Translations under genes and position numbers: made by a program
Shown here: positions 9,032 through 18,151 of the stretch, one piece after another
How positions within the stretch are numbered: position 1 is the first letter of the stretch
How the letters are laid out: the number at the start of each line of letters is the position of its first letter
The notes under the pieces: model-generated
Told to the model about the DNA's origin: nothing
The model's input: only the letters and a program-made list of their open reading frames with translations
Databases searched by the model: none
Assembly (NCBI RefSeq): GCF_018310535.1
Contig: NZ_CP074102.1
Location: 4,836,001 to 4,900,000, forward strand
DNA from: Streptomyces mirabilis
GTDB lineage: Bacteria > Actinomycetota > Actinomycetes > Streptomycetales > Streptomycetaceae
Direction: 5' to 3'
Length of the DNA stretch: 64,000 bases

Positions 9032-9734
9032 CGCCCTGACCGGCTGTGCGGCAAGCGGGCCGGAGTCCGATCCCTGTCCTCTGAGCAGTGCGGTGAAGAG
9101 CCGCTCGGCCGGCCAACTGCTGCGGCCCCTCGCCTGCGCGCTGGCGGTGGCCGCCCTGTCCCTGGTCCTACAGCTCGCCACACCAGCGGCCTCGAAGGCG
9201 TTGCTCGCCCCTGGCGGCATCCGCACGTCCAAGGCACCAGCGGGTGCCGGCACGCCGGTCGCCCGACTGCCGGACCGTCCGGCGAACGTCCCCTGGGTGC
9301 TACGCGCGGACAGACTCGTGCTCCACGGCAGTGCCTTCCGCGGCGTGGTCACCGTCCGGGCTGCGTCCGGGGCCCAGCGGGTGTTGAAGTTCACCGCACG
9401 GTCGCTGGACTTCGGCGACCTCGACCTGACGGCGGGCCGCGGCCGCGCGGCGATGCGTCTGCGGGCCAAGCCCGCGACCACGTCCACGGTCCAGGGCAAG
9501 GACGTGACTCTGTACACCCAGAAACTCTCCGGCACGCTCGTCGGACTGGGCGGCGAGCCGCTCCCGGCGGACCGCAGCGTCACCGTCACGCCCGACGCGC
9601 TGCCCCCGTGGCTCTCCCACCCCGCCGTTCCCACCCGCACAATCACCTTCGAGAACGTGACCGTTTCACAGGTCGCCCAGCTCAGCGGCGACATGTCCAT
9701 CGCCGGGCCGACCCTCAGCGTCGCGGCCGGGTGA
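9021..9734 (+). CDS. Membrane-anchored protein of the DUF6230/DUF6114 cluster
   Basis: 237 aa. GTG 9021 follows GTGAGGA and overlaps the end of the DUF6114 gene, so it is probably translationally coupled. One hydrophobic segment (residues about 37-58) is followed by a Pro/Ala linker and a domain of short strands (RADRLVLHGSAF, VTVRAASGAQ, LKFTARSLDFGDLDL). This pattern loosely resembles the extracellular part of DUF6230. It is not a family I recognise. An extracytoplasmic location is inferred. Confidence 0.7.
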   Translation: MASDALTGCAASGPESDPCPLSSAVKSRSAGQLLRPLACALAVAALSLVLQLATPAASKALLAPGGIRTSKAPAGAGTPVARLPDRPANVPWVLRADRLVLHGSAFRGVVTVRAASGAQRVLKFTARSLDFGDLDLTAGRGRAAMRLRAKPATTSTVQGKDVTLYTQKLSGTLVGLGGEPLPADRSVTVTPDALPPWLSHPAVPTRTITFENVTVSQVAQLSGDMSIAGPTLSVAAG

Positions 9735-9742
9735 CCTGCGGC

Positions 9743-9777
9743 AGGGCGGAAAGGACCCAGAACGCGTGATCCGCCCT
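9743..9777. terminator. Hairpin between convergent genes
   Basis: AGGGCGGA (9743-9750) pairs with TCCGCCCT (9770-9777), located between the convergent 9.7 kb genes. It could act in both directions; the 19-base loop is rather large. Confidence 0.45.
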
Positions 9778-9796
9778 CCCCACGCGGGGCACGGAC

Positions 9797-10408
9797 TCAT
9801 TTTGTAGTGGCTGTGGGTGTCGTCGTGTCATGCGGTAGTGACAGGGAGATGGAGTCGCCGCAGGCGTCGATCTGGGCCGCCGCATGATGTGTGTCCATGA
9901 CGGGGACGTTCGTGCGCTCACGGTCGGGGTTGTGTGGCGCCGAGACCAGCGCTTCGCCCTCCTTGACGCAATAGTCGCCGGCGCCTTTCGCACCGCGGGG
10001 GGTGTATTGAAGGCCGACCGTCACTTTTGCCCCCTTGTGCAGGGTGACCGGCTTGGGGTGTCCGTGGCCGACGCCCTCAAGGCTGTTCGCCTTCCCGTTG
10101 TGGACGCTGAAACCCGGGTATCCGGCGAACACGCAGGTCTTGGGCCCATTGTTGGCAGCGGTCAAAAGTGCGTTGCGCCGACTACTGCTTTTCGTGGGGA
10201 GCAGGACCAGCGTCCACGTCAAAGAACCGGTTCGGCACTCGGCCGGTTTCGGAGCCTCGGAGGAAGTGGCGGACGGAACGGACGGACTTGCCACGCCACT
10301 TGCGGGAGTGGTGGTCCTGCCCTCTCCGGCTTTGTGGCCACAGGCCGTCACAGTCAAGCCCACCATGAGCACTCCCAATCCGGCGGTGAGACGTGTGGTC
10401 GCTCGCAT
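9797..10408 (-). CDS. DUF4232-type lipoprotein
   Basis: 203 aa with a lipobox LTVTAC (C23), hence a surface lipoprotein. A Ser/Thr/Pro linker is followed by a beta domain in the DUF4232 pattern (LLTAANNGPKTCVFAGYPG, then GAKVTVGLQYT, then paired cysteines near the end). GGGGGG precedes the start. The function of the family is unknown; the context gives no partner. Confidence 0.75.
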   Translation of the reverse strand: MRATTRLTAGLGVLMVGLTVTACGHKAGEGRTTTPASGVASPSVPSATSSEAPKPAECRTGSLTWTLVLLPTKSSSRRNALLTAANNGPKTCVFAGYPGFSVHNGKANSLEGVGHGHPKPVTLHKGAKVTVGLQYTPRGAKGAGDYCVKEGEALVSAPHNPDRERTNVPVMDTHHAAAQIDACGDSISLSLPHDTTTPTATTK

Positions 10409-10595
10409 CGTTCCCCCCTGAATGCATGGTCTATCCGTTTGACGAACGGTTGGGCGCCGCGGTCACAGTCAGCGGCCGGAAAATTCTGTGTATCAGTACG
10501 CGCGGGCCGCCTCGCCCGACAGTGCCTACCTGGTCGGCGCACGCAACCGGTGCCGCGCGAGGCGGCCGTTGGGTCCTGCGGAACTGCCGTGAGTG

Positions 10596-12589
10596 TCAAG
10601 TGCCCGGGTAGACCAGCGTGTTCTCGGTACCGAGGGAGGTGTACGCAGTATCGGCGTACAGGGTGGTCTCGCCGTCGGACCAACGAACGATCAGGTCGTC
10701 GTTGAAGGAATTGGGCGTGTAGTTGCCTGCCGTCATGACCAGGTCGTGCTTCCACAGGTCGTTGGGGTCGCGCATGCGGGACTCGGCGCCGAGGCCCGCG
10801 GTCGAGGTGGCCACGTAGGTGTCGAGCTCGCCGTCCACCCAGCGTACGAGGACGTCCCAGTTGGCCTTGCCGCTGAAGTTCCCACTGGTCAGCAAGGTGG
10901 CGTTCTTCCAGATGTCGTTCGGAGCCATAAGGCGGTTCTCGGTCCCGAAGGTGCCGGCACCGACATAGGTGTAGAGGGTCAGTTCGCCGTCGACCCAGCG
11001 CACCATCAGGTCCGTGGCGTACTTGCCGTTGTGGAACTGTCCGGCCGAGATCTGAATTGCGTTCTTCCAGATGGAGCCGGAGGGTGCCATCTGGACTTCT
11101 CCGGTCATGCCCGAAGCGCTGACGTCCGGATAGAGGGTGACTCACCGTCGGACCAGCGCACCATGAGGTCGGAAAGATCGGAGCCGGTGAAGTCTCCGCC
11201 TGTGATGGTTTCCGCGTGTGTCCAGGTGGAGTTGGGCGCCTGAAGCCGTTTCTCCGGGAGGAACCCGCCCTTGCCGTCACCGGGGTACAGGGTGACTTCG
11301 CCGTCGGACCAGACCACGATCATGTCGCTGCGGCGGGTCCCCGTGTAGTCGCCCGAGGCCAGCAGCTTCGCGTGCTGCCACAGCGCCGCTCCTCCAGGGA
11401 GCTTCGCCTGGATGCCTTGGTACGGGGGCAGGTTGGACGGAGGCTCCCGGTTGGCTACGGCGTCGGCCAGGAGGTTGGCGGCGTCGGAACCGAACGCCGG
11501 GGCATAGCTGATGTAGTCGACGTCCGCGTCGTTGCCGCCGCCGTTGTAGCCACCGAGGTTGCCGATGACATGGCCGGAACGTGCGTCGTCCTGGTAGTCG
11601 GTGATCCACGGGCTGCCGGAAACGCCACCGTAGTAGCCGCCACAGGTCATCGACATCTGACGGAACCCCGGCAGTTGCGCCGTCGGTACGGTGCACTTGA
11701 TGGCCTGTCCGGCGCCGTTGTGGTCCTTGCCCGGATAGCCCACGACCGTGATGTCTTTGTGGTTGTAGCCGGTCGGCTGGGTGAAGGTCAGCCCTCCGTC
11801 CACGGCGTCCTGGAGCTGCCGGCCGCGCTGATTCGCCGAGACGCGCGCGAACGCGGTGTCCAGATCGGACCAGGGCTTCTTGGTCGACGAATGGCCCTTG
11901 TCGGGTATGTAGCGGGGGTCGATGAAGATGTGCTGGATGTGGAAGATGCCGTAGGGCTGCTGGTCGGGTCCCGCGCCCTTGATGAATTTCGGTACGAAGA
12001 TGTAGTTGTTGCTGTAGCCAAGTCCGCAGTGTGCTGCGGTGAGGATCACGTTCCTGGCCGGGGTATCGATCACGCTGCCGGTGCACGACCAGTTCGTACC
12101 GGTTGTGCTGCTGGAGCCGAAGAACGTTCCTACGAGGCGGGTTCCACCGAACAGGGTGCCGTTCTGGGAGGCGTTCCCCGCCGCTGACGTTGCATGTTTG
12201 TGGGCGGACGGTGCTGACCGTAGGGCGTCCAGCGGCTGGGCGTCGGCCATGCGCTGTGCGGTCCAGTACTTGGCGGCCTCTTGAGCCTCCTGGCCCGCAG
12301 CAGCACCCGGAGACGGGGACGAGGTCGCCGACGGGGACGGGGTCGCCGACGGGGATGAGACTGCGGGCGGGGATGAGCCCGCGGGCGGAGAGACGACCGC
12401 AGAGGGGCTCCGCGTAGGCGCGGACGCTGACGCGGCTGACCGAGGCTTGTTCGTGGTGGTCGGCGTGGCAGGGTCCGCGACGGAGGACGGACGCGGTGAC
12501 GGTGACACAGCCCATGTGGTCGGGGCCGCAGCGCCGAGCACGACCGCGCACAGCGCGGCGACGGCTGGCAGGTGTCTTCGGTACGACAA
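10596..12589 (-). pseudogene. Secreted trypsin-like protease with five C-terminal VCBS/FG-GAP-like repeats, frameshifted
   Basis: The TTG at 12589 has AGGAG upstream and begins a clean signal peptide (RRHLPAVAALCAVVL); an in-frame GTG at 12625 lacks a ribosome site. A long Ser/Pro-rich linker is followed by a trypsin-like domain with LTAAHCG, SDLDTAF and GGVSGSPW, giving H, D and S. About five repeats of roughly 55 residues follow, of the form GDFTG...DLMVRWSDGE.TLY. In the second repeat, near 11140, one base is missing: DGE should read on into TLYPD, but the frame shifts and stops at 11105. The remaining three and a half repeats are intact in the other frame. Either a truncated enzyme or a sequencing error. 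Confidence 0.8.
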
Positions 12590-12625
12590 CGTTCCACTCC
12601 TGTGGGTTTCACGGAATCTGAGCAC

Positions 12626-13391
12626 GAAGAATCGACCTTCCGCCGACTCGCAGGGTGCAGAATTGACTTACTGTCCCGAGTAGTTCCGCGGAAAGCCGGC
12701 GGTAACGCGATGGATAAGGTGGTCAGTGCACGCAACGGCACGCAGCAGCACTACGGCCGCCATTCCCTTGATGTCACGAGGTGGTGCTGGTGGCGGCTCG
12801 GCCGCGCCGCCGCCCTGGGAATTTCGCTTCTCGTTTATCGCACTCGCCGAAACTGGCCACCGCGGCGCGGAATTGGGCCTTGTTTCGCGGGGTCTTCAGC
12901 GGTCTCGCTGGTGAGCAGCACCCAGGAACATGGGTAGGCGCGATCAGACTTGGCAGTGGTGTCCCAGCTGGGCCGGACGTTGCACGGCTTCGCACGGCAA
13001 AGCCCGGTTCGATGAGACGGGCGCCGCGCCGACAGCTGCCAGTGCACGGTGGTCATGGCGGTACGCCGGCGAATTCGGCGAAAAGAGCATGGAGATTCCC
13101 CCTGAATCATGCCCGCCGCCTGGTCGGATGGCAGCAGGCCACGCGATGCTCGCATGAGTTCTCGAATCAAGACCAGGGAATTGAGCATAACTTGAGGGCT
13201 GGAGGCTGTGTCCTGAGACGTGGAAACGCGAGACCCCTCACCCGCAGCGGCGCGACCCGAGCATCAGCCCTGCTGCGTCCCAAGCGGTGACGGCCGTCAC
13301 CACGCCCTTCGTCGAGCCTCGGCGGAACAGGGGCGACGAGGGCCGCTCGGGCAGTGCTCTTGGTTGACATCCCTGCCACGCCTCCACCATG
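12626..13391. other. Intergenic stretch with no supported gene
   Basis: About 760 bp between divergent genes. The only long open frames have poor codon bias and resemble no family. The left end presumably carries the protease promoter. Nothing further can be supported. Confidence 0.5.
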
Positions 13392-13415
13392 CTTGTATTA
13401 ATTCATTAACACAAG
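13392..13415 (+). promoter_or_regulatory. Candidate operator of the YtrA-type GntR regulator
   Basis: CTTGTATTAAT (13392-13402) and ATTAACACAAG (13405-13415) form an 11-2-11 palindrome with one mismatched pair, in an AT-rich promoter region 35 bp before the GntR start. YtrA-type repressors usually bind such sites at their own operon. Assignment by position and symmetry only. Confidence 0.6.
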
Positions 13416-13450
13416 CGTACTGAGCGCGGCGTGGGCGGCATGCTGTGGTC

Positions 13451-13897
13451 ATGGAAGGTGATGTGATCGAGTACCGGATCGACCGTGGCAGCGGCGTACC
13501 GGCCTACGTGCAGATCGTGGAGCAGACCGAACGGGCGCTTCGGATGGGCACGTTGAGGGTCGGGGACAAGCTGCCCACGGCCAGGGAGGTGGTGGCGGCG
13601 ACCGCCATCAACCCCAACACCGTGCTGCGGGCCTACCGCGACATGGAGCAGGCCGGTCTGGTCGAACTGCGCCGCGGGCTGGGGACCTTCGTGACCCGGT
13701 CGCTCGCGCGGCCCGGCGCGGAGGACGACTCGCCCCTGCGCGCGGACCTCACCGCCTGGACGGCACGTGCACGGGCGGCAGGGCTCGAACGGGCCGACAT
13801 CCTCGCCCTGGTCACCGCCACCCTGGACGCCTGCGACAACGAGCAGGACAGACATCAACACCCCGGGCGACCGGGAGCGGAAGAGGAGGACGCATGA
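13451..13897 (+). CDS. GntR family regulator, YtrA subfamily
   Basis: About 148 aa from ATG 13451; GTG 13445 is an alternative. It has an N-terminal winged helix with PAYVQIVEQTERAL, GDKLPTAREVVA and NPNTVLRAYRDMEQAG, then the short C-terminal dimer helix typical of YtrA proteins, with no effector domain. YtrA members repress adjacent ABC-transporter operons that respond to cell-wall-active peptides. The stop overlaps the ATPase start (ATGA), so these are translated together. The palindrome upstream is the likely binding site. Confidence 0.88.
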   Translation: MEGDVIEYRIDRGSGVPAYVQIVEQTERALRMGTLRVGDKLPTAREVVAATAINPNTVLRAYRDMEQAGLVELRRGLGTFVTRSLARPGAEDDSPLRADLTAWTARARAAGLERADILALVTATLDACDNEQDRHQHPGRPGAEEEDA

Positions 13898-14805
13898 CCG
13901 GGCCTGACGCGCCCGCCGCGCTGCGCGCCACGGGACTCGGATTCCGGTACCGGGCGCGGGGCGGCTGGCCCCTGAGGGACTGCGAATTCACCGTGCCCGG
14001 GGGCCGTGTCGCCGCCCTTGTCGGACGCAACGGCGCCGGCAAGAGCACCCTGCTGCACCTGGCCGGCGGCCTGCTGCGGCCCCGCACCGGGGAGATACAG
14101 GTACTGGACGCCGCCCCGGGGACTCCCGAGGCCCGCGCCCGAGTCGCTCTGCTCACCCAGGACAAGCCGCTCTACCCCCGCTTCACCGTGGCGGACACCC
14201 TGCGGATGGGGCGGAAGCTGAACTTCTCGTGGGACCAGGCTGCCGCCGAGCGGACCGTCCGCGAGGGCGGCATCGCACTCGCGGCCCGTGTCGGCGAGCT
14301 GTCCCCCGGGCAGCGCACCCGCGTCGCGCTCGCCCTGGCGCTCGGCAAACGGCCCGAACTGCTGCTGCTCGACGAGCCGATGGCCGACCTCGACCCCGTG
14401 GCGCGCGCTGAGATCATGGCGGCGCTGATGGCCGAGGCCGCCGAGCGCGGCACGAGCATTGTGCTGTCCTCGCACGTCCTGCCCGAACTGGAGCAGACCT
14501 GCGACTGGGTACTGGTGCTGCGGGACGGGCGTATCGAGCTGAGCGAGGACGCCGAGGCACTGCGCGAGAACCACGCCGTACTGACCGGGCACGCCGACCA
14601 GGCCGACACCCTGGCCGCACGGCACACCGTCGTGCACCGCCGGGCCGGTGGCCGACAGCTGACCGCCCTGGTACGGCAGCAAGGGCCACTGCGCGGCGAC
14701 TGGCACGTCGAGCGGCCCAGGCTGGAGGACATCCTGATCGGCTACCTCCATGCCGACGACACGGTGCGCCCGACCGACGCCGAGCTGACGGAGGCCGCGG
14801 CGTGA
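13894..14805 (+). CDS. ABC transporter ATP-binding protein
   Basis: 303 aa. Walker A GRNGAGKST, signature LSPGQ, Walker B LLLLDEP and H-loop SSH are all intact, followed by an 80-residue C-terminal extension as in BcrA/YtrB-like ATPases. It should energise the permease encoded immediately downstream, whose GTG overlaps its stop. The YtrA context suggests efflux of, or resistance to, a peptide or lipid-II-binding compound; that is inference from the family. Confidence 0.88.
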   Translation: MTGPDAPAALRATGLGFRYRARGGWPLRDCEFTVPGGRVAALVGRNGAGKSTLLHLAGGLLRPRTGEIQVLDAAPGTPEARARVALLTQDKPLYPRFTVADTLRMGRKLNFSWDQAAAERTVREGGIALAARVGELSPGQRTRVALALALGKRPELLLLDEPMADLDPVARAEIMAALMAEAAERGTSIVLSSHVLPELEQTCDWVLVLRDGRIELSEDAEALRENHAVLTGHADQADTLAARHTVVHRRAGGRQLTALVRQQGPLRGDWHVERPRLEDILIGYLHADDTVRPTDAELTEAAA

Positions 14806-15818
14806 AGGACTCCCTCCGGAACGGTTCCCTCCGGAACGGTTCCCTCCGGAACGGTTCCCTCTGGAACGGTTCCCTCTGGCTCGCGTGGCGTCAGCAGCGA
14901 GTGCTGGTCGGCGCCGGCGCGGCCCTTCTGGCCGCCGCCGCGGCGATCGCCGTGTACTCCCGCTCGGGCATGCTGGACGCCCTGCACAGCGGGCTGTTCG
15001 ACCACTGCGGCACCGGGCCGCTGTACTGCACGCGCCCCGACACCGGCCTGCCCGTGCTGCTGGACACCGACCCGCTGAAGTACCTGGGGATGTCGAACAT
15101 CGCCCTGCCCGTCCTGATCGGCGTCTTCTGGGGCGCCCCACTGCTGGGCCGGGACCGGGAACTGGGCACGCACCGCATGGTCCTTGCCCAGGGCATAAGC
15201 CGCGGCCAGTGGTTCGCCTCCCGGATCGCCCTCGCCGCGGCGACCACGGTGGCCGTCTCCGGCCTGCTCGCGGGAGTGCTCGCATGGTGGTGGCGACCCG
15301 CCGCCGACCGCAGCTACGGCCTGTTCTGGTACGACAACACGGCCCTGAGCGGCTCGGGCCCGCGCGTCGTGGCCGCCGCTCTCTTCGGCCTGGCGGCCGG
15401 CACGCTGCTGGGTCTGCTGGCCCGTCGGGTCCTGGCCGCGATGGGCCTGACCCTCCTGGTGACCGGGGCGACGACCCTGCTGCTGGAGTGGTCGCACAGG
15501 ACGCGCCTGCTGGTCTCGCCGCATACGTACGTAAGCGCCGGCAGCGTTCCCAAGCCGCCGATGGGCGAGAAGTGGTCGACCGGCCACTACGGCCTGATCA
15601 CCGCCTCCGGCCGCCACGACGACGTATTGAACTGCCCCTTCCCCTCGGGCGCCGAGCTCAGGGAGTGCATGGCGCAGCACGGGTACGTCGCCCGTTTCTA
15701 CGAAGCCAACCCGGTCGGCGACTACTGGACCTTCCAGTGGACCGACACCGCCGTCCTCGGCGGCCTCGCCCTCCTGCTCACGGCCGTCACCGTGCTGCTT
15801 CTGCGCCGTCGCATCTGA
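14802..15818 (+). CDS. ABC transporter permease with an SLRNG-repeat N-terminus
   Basis: 338 aa, GTG start overlapping the ATPase stop. Six hydrophobic segments are visible, with a large extracytoplasmic loop containing cysteines after the first helix, and GRDRELGTHRMVLAQGISR, typical of ABC-2 type permeases. The first 25 residues are unusual: five tandem pentapeptides SLRNG/SLWNG encoded by a 15-bp repeat. The permease works with the preceding ATPase. Substrate unknown. Confidence 0.82.
   Translation: MKDSLRNGSLRNGSLRNGSLWNGSLWLAWRQQRVLVGAGAALLAAAAAIAVYSRSGMLDALHSGLFDHCGTGPLYCTRPDTGLPVLLDTDPLKYLGMSNIALPVLIGVFWGAPLLGRDRELGTHRMVLAQGISRGQWFASRIALAAATTVAVSGLLAGVLAWWWRPAADRSYGLFWYDNTALSGSGPRVVAAALFGLAAGTLLGLLARRVLAAMGLTLLVTGATTLLLEWSHRTRLLVSPHTYVSAGSVPKPPMGEKWSTGHYGLITASGRHDDVLNCPFPSGAELRECMAQHGYVARFYEANPVGDYWTFQWTDTAVLGGLALLLTAVTVLLLRRRI
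14811..14880 (+). repeat. Intragenic 15-bp tandem repeat (SLRNG/SLWNG)
   Basis: TCCCTCCGGAACGGT occurs at 14811, 14826 and 14841, then with one change at 14856, and partially at 14871. The unit is a multiple of three, so copy-number change alters protein length without a frameshift. Confidence 0.92.
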
Positions 15819-15915
15819 CTGCGCCGCAGCATCGCGTCTGCCGTTCCCACATCAGGGGTGCCCCTCGATCCGGGCCCCTCCTCAACGATTCCCTCAGTAC
15901 GGAGGTCACTTCACC

Positions 15916-16074
15916 ATGCCCGCCGACGCCACGTCACCGAAGAAACTGCGCAACAGCCGTGCCGCCGCCACCCACAGGACCGGCTACGCCCTGCGCTTCA
16001 TCGACCACCTCGATACCGGCAACCTCTACGGCACCGACATCTCGCCCGACAATCTGATGGCTGCCAAGAAGTGA
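15916..16074 (+). CDS. Small 52-aa peptide gene coupled to the acyltransferase
   Basis: ATG 15916 with GGAGG at 15901-15905. The peptide is basic at the N-terminus (TSPKKLRNSRAAATHRTGYA), then has an acidic/aromatic stretch (LRFIDHLDTGNLYG) and ends DISPDNLMAAKK. There is no cysteine, signal peptide or transmembrane segment. Its stop TGA overlaps the GTG at 16071 that probably starts the acyltransferase. No family recognised. It could be a modified-peptide precursor, a regulator of the acyltransferase or a chance ORF; the ribosome site and overlap favour a real gene. Confidence 0.55.
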   Translation: MPADATSPKKLRNSRAAATHRTGYALRFIDHLDTGNLYGTDISPDNLMAAKK

Positions 16075-17258
16075 GGTGCCCCCGGAATGTGGACACTCAG
16101 ACGCGCCTGGCCGCAATAGACGGGCTCCGCCTGGCAGCAGCGGTGATGGTGGCTGCGTATCACTTTCTGGGGACGCCCACCCCGCACTTCTGGGGAAAGA
16201 CCGAGCTCAGAGACTTCGCCCCGTTACTGCATGAGGTCAGCCGCTACGGCTGGCTCGGCGTCGAGTTCTTCTTCATCATCAGCGGATTCGTCATCTGCAT
16301 GAGCTGCTGGGGACGGACTCCCGCACAGTTCACCGTCTCCCGCATATCACGGCTCTTCCCGGCCTACTGGTGCGCGGTGCTCCTGGTCGTCGTGCTTGTC
16401 CTGGTCGCACGGATGGGCCATTGGCCTGCCGCCACACACGTCGACACTCGTACAGTTCTGGGAAACCTGACGATGGTTCCGGGGCCACTGGGGGTCAAAC
16501 TGGTCAGCGGAGTCAGCTGGACACTCTGGGTGGAGGCTCGCTTCTACCTCCTGATGGCCGTGCTGCTCATCTCCGGTCTGTCCTATCGGCGGATGGTGGC
16601 CTTCTGCGGAGTCTGGCTCCTGGCCGGTGTCATCACCCTTGAACTTCACTCGCCACTGCTCAACGAATTCGTGCTGACCCGGTACATCGGCCTCTTCGTC
16701 GCCGGGATCGTGCTCTACCTCATGCGCAGGTTCGGACGGAACCTCCTGCTGTGGCTTCTGCTGGGTTTCGCCTGGTGCTACGAACTCACCGTGCTCGAAT
16801 TCCGGGTCGCCGACCATGCCACCACGTCCCCCGGCGAGGGCCGGCCCTCCTGGGCCGTGTGCGCGGCCATGGTCACACTCTGTCTCGGGCTGCTGGCACT
16901 GGCCGGCGTCGGACCGTTGGCGGGACTGCAATGGCGTTGGCTGGTCACCGCCGGGGGGCTCACCTACCCCTTCTACCTCGTCCACCAAAGCATCGGAATT
17001 CCCTTGGCCAAGGGCTTGATCAAGGCAGTTCCAGGGCTGGGGCCGTTGCCTTCGATGGCGGTGTCCGTCATCTGCATGCTGGGTCTGGCCGCGCTGGTCC
17101 ACACGTGGGTGGAGCGTCGGCTCGGACGCCTCCTGAGGCAACGCCTGACAGTTGACCTGCACCTGCGAGACCTCGCCGAAGCCGGGGTTCATCCGCACGC
17201 GGTAGCGGGTTCGAGTGGTCCCACGGTTGCCGCGCCGAGAGCAACCTGGGCGCCGTGA
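16071..17258 (+). CDS. Acyltransferase 3 family membrane protein, second copy
   Basis: 395 aa from GTG 16071, which overlaps the peptide stop; GTG 16089 is an alternative and also in frame. Family motifs: AAIDGLRLAAAVMVAAYHF, YGWLGVEFFFIISGFV and SRISRLFPAYW, followed by about nine more helices and a soluble C-terminal tail. It is a paralogue of the acyltransferase at 994-2205. Transfer of an acyl group to an extracytoplasmic sugar, lipid or peptide is the family role. The polysaccharide deacetylase downstream suggests a cell-envelope glycan as acceptor; the coupled peptide is the other candidate. Confidence 0.85.
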   Translation: MRCPRNVDTQTRLAAIDGLRLAAAVMVAAYHFLGTPTPHFWGKTELRDFAPLLHEVSRYGWLGVEFFFIISGFVICMSCWGRTPAQFTVSRISRLFPAYWCAVLLVVVLVLVARMGHWPAATHVDTRTVLGNLTMVPGPLGVKLVSGVSWTLWVEARFYLLMAVLLISGLSYRRMVAFCGVWLLAGVITLELHSPLLNEFVLTRYIGLFVAGIVLYLMRRFGRNLLLWLLLGFAWCYELTVLEFRVADHATTSPGEGRPSWAVCAAMVTLCLGLLALAGVGPLAGLQWRWLVTAGGLTYPFYLVHQSIGIPLAKGLIKAVPGLGPLPSMAVSVICMLGLAALVHTWVERRLGRLLRQRLTVDLHLRDLAEAGVHPHAVAGSSGPTVAAPRATWAP

Positions 17259-17310
17259 AGGTCGTCAATAACCAATTGCAGCAACAACTCGATCCAGGGA
17301 AAGGTCTCGC

Positions 17311-18090
17311 ATGCCCCTGAACGTGCGAATACGACGGTCTCGAATACTCATCGCCGTCGCATCAGCCGTGGCCGCCGCCCTGGCCGTCGCGCTGATTCTG
17401 GCCCTGACGGTCACGACCTACGATCACACCTCGCCACGAGCCGCCCGCGGCAAGGCATCGGGATCGGTGGCCGGGAACGTCGACTGCCGCAAGGCGAAGT
17501 GCGTGGCTCTCACCTTCGACGGCGGTCCCAGCCTGACGACCCCCAAGCTGCTGGACATCCTGAAGCAGGAGGATCTGCACGCGACGTTCTTCGTGCAGGG
17601 CAAGGGCCACATCGAGAAGTATCCCGAGATCCTGCGCCGCATCTCGCATGAGGGGCACGAAATCGGCAATCACACGTGGTATCACGAGGTTTTGACGGAT
17701 ATCGACGTGGACGACGCCCGTCAGGAGCTGACCCGGACACAGAGCGCCATCGAGAAGATCACTGGCACCAGGCCCATCCTGATGCGTCCGCCGGAGGGCC
17801 GCACCAACCGCGAGGTGGCCAAGATCTGCCGGGACTTGGGACTGGCGCAGGTGCTGTGGAGTGTCACGGCCAAGGACTACGAGACGACCGACTCGGCCCT
17901 GATCACCAAACGGGTGCTCGACCAGACCCACCGCGACGGCATCATCCTGCTGCACGACCTGCACAAAGGGACCGTGCCCGCCGTCCCGGGAATCATCAAG
18001 GCGCTCAAGCAGCGCGGCTACACCATCGTCACGGTGTCGCAGCTGCTCGCCCCTGCCAAGCCCCAGCCGGGGATGGTCTACCGGCCTTGA
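17311..18090 (+). CDS. Polysaccharide deacetylase (NodB fold) with an altered metal ligand
   Basis: 259 aa. ATG 17311 with GGGAAAGG upstream; an N-terminal membrane anchor spans residues 11-34. NodB motifs are recognisable: TFDGGPS (D70), NHTWYH (H121, H125), MRPPEG (R159) and ILLHDLH (H215). In the canonical first motif TFDDGP the second aspartate binds the metal; here it is glycine (G71). Other metal ligands are intact, so activity may be lost or altered. The family removes N-acetyl groups from chitin-like or peptidoglycan glycans outside the membrane. It lies just after the acyltransferase. Confidence 0.82.
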   Translation: MPLNVRIRRSRILIAVASAVAAALAVALILALTVTTYDHTSPRAARGKASGSVAGNVDCRKAKCVALTFDGGPSLTTPKLLDILKQEDLHATFFVQGKGHIEKYPEILRRISHEGHEIGNHTWYHEVLTDIDVDDARQELTRTQSAIEKITGTRPILMRPPEGRTNREVAKICRDLGLAQVLWSVTAKDYETTDSALITKRVLDQTHRDGIILLHDLHKGTVPAVPGIIKALKQRGYTIVTVSQLLAPAKPQPGMVYRP

Positions 18091-18151
18091 ACAACCCCTT
18101 CCCCGTGTTAAGTTGCGCTCCTTGATCGTGAAGGTTATGCGGGGGCCTTTC

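Noticed and set aside
12781..13290. 169-aa plus-strand frame in the gap after the protease
   Set aside because: No ribosome site, poor codon bias and no family resemblance.
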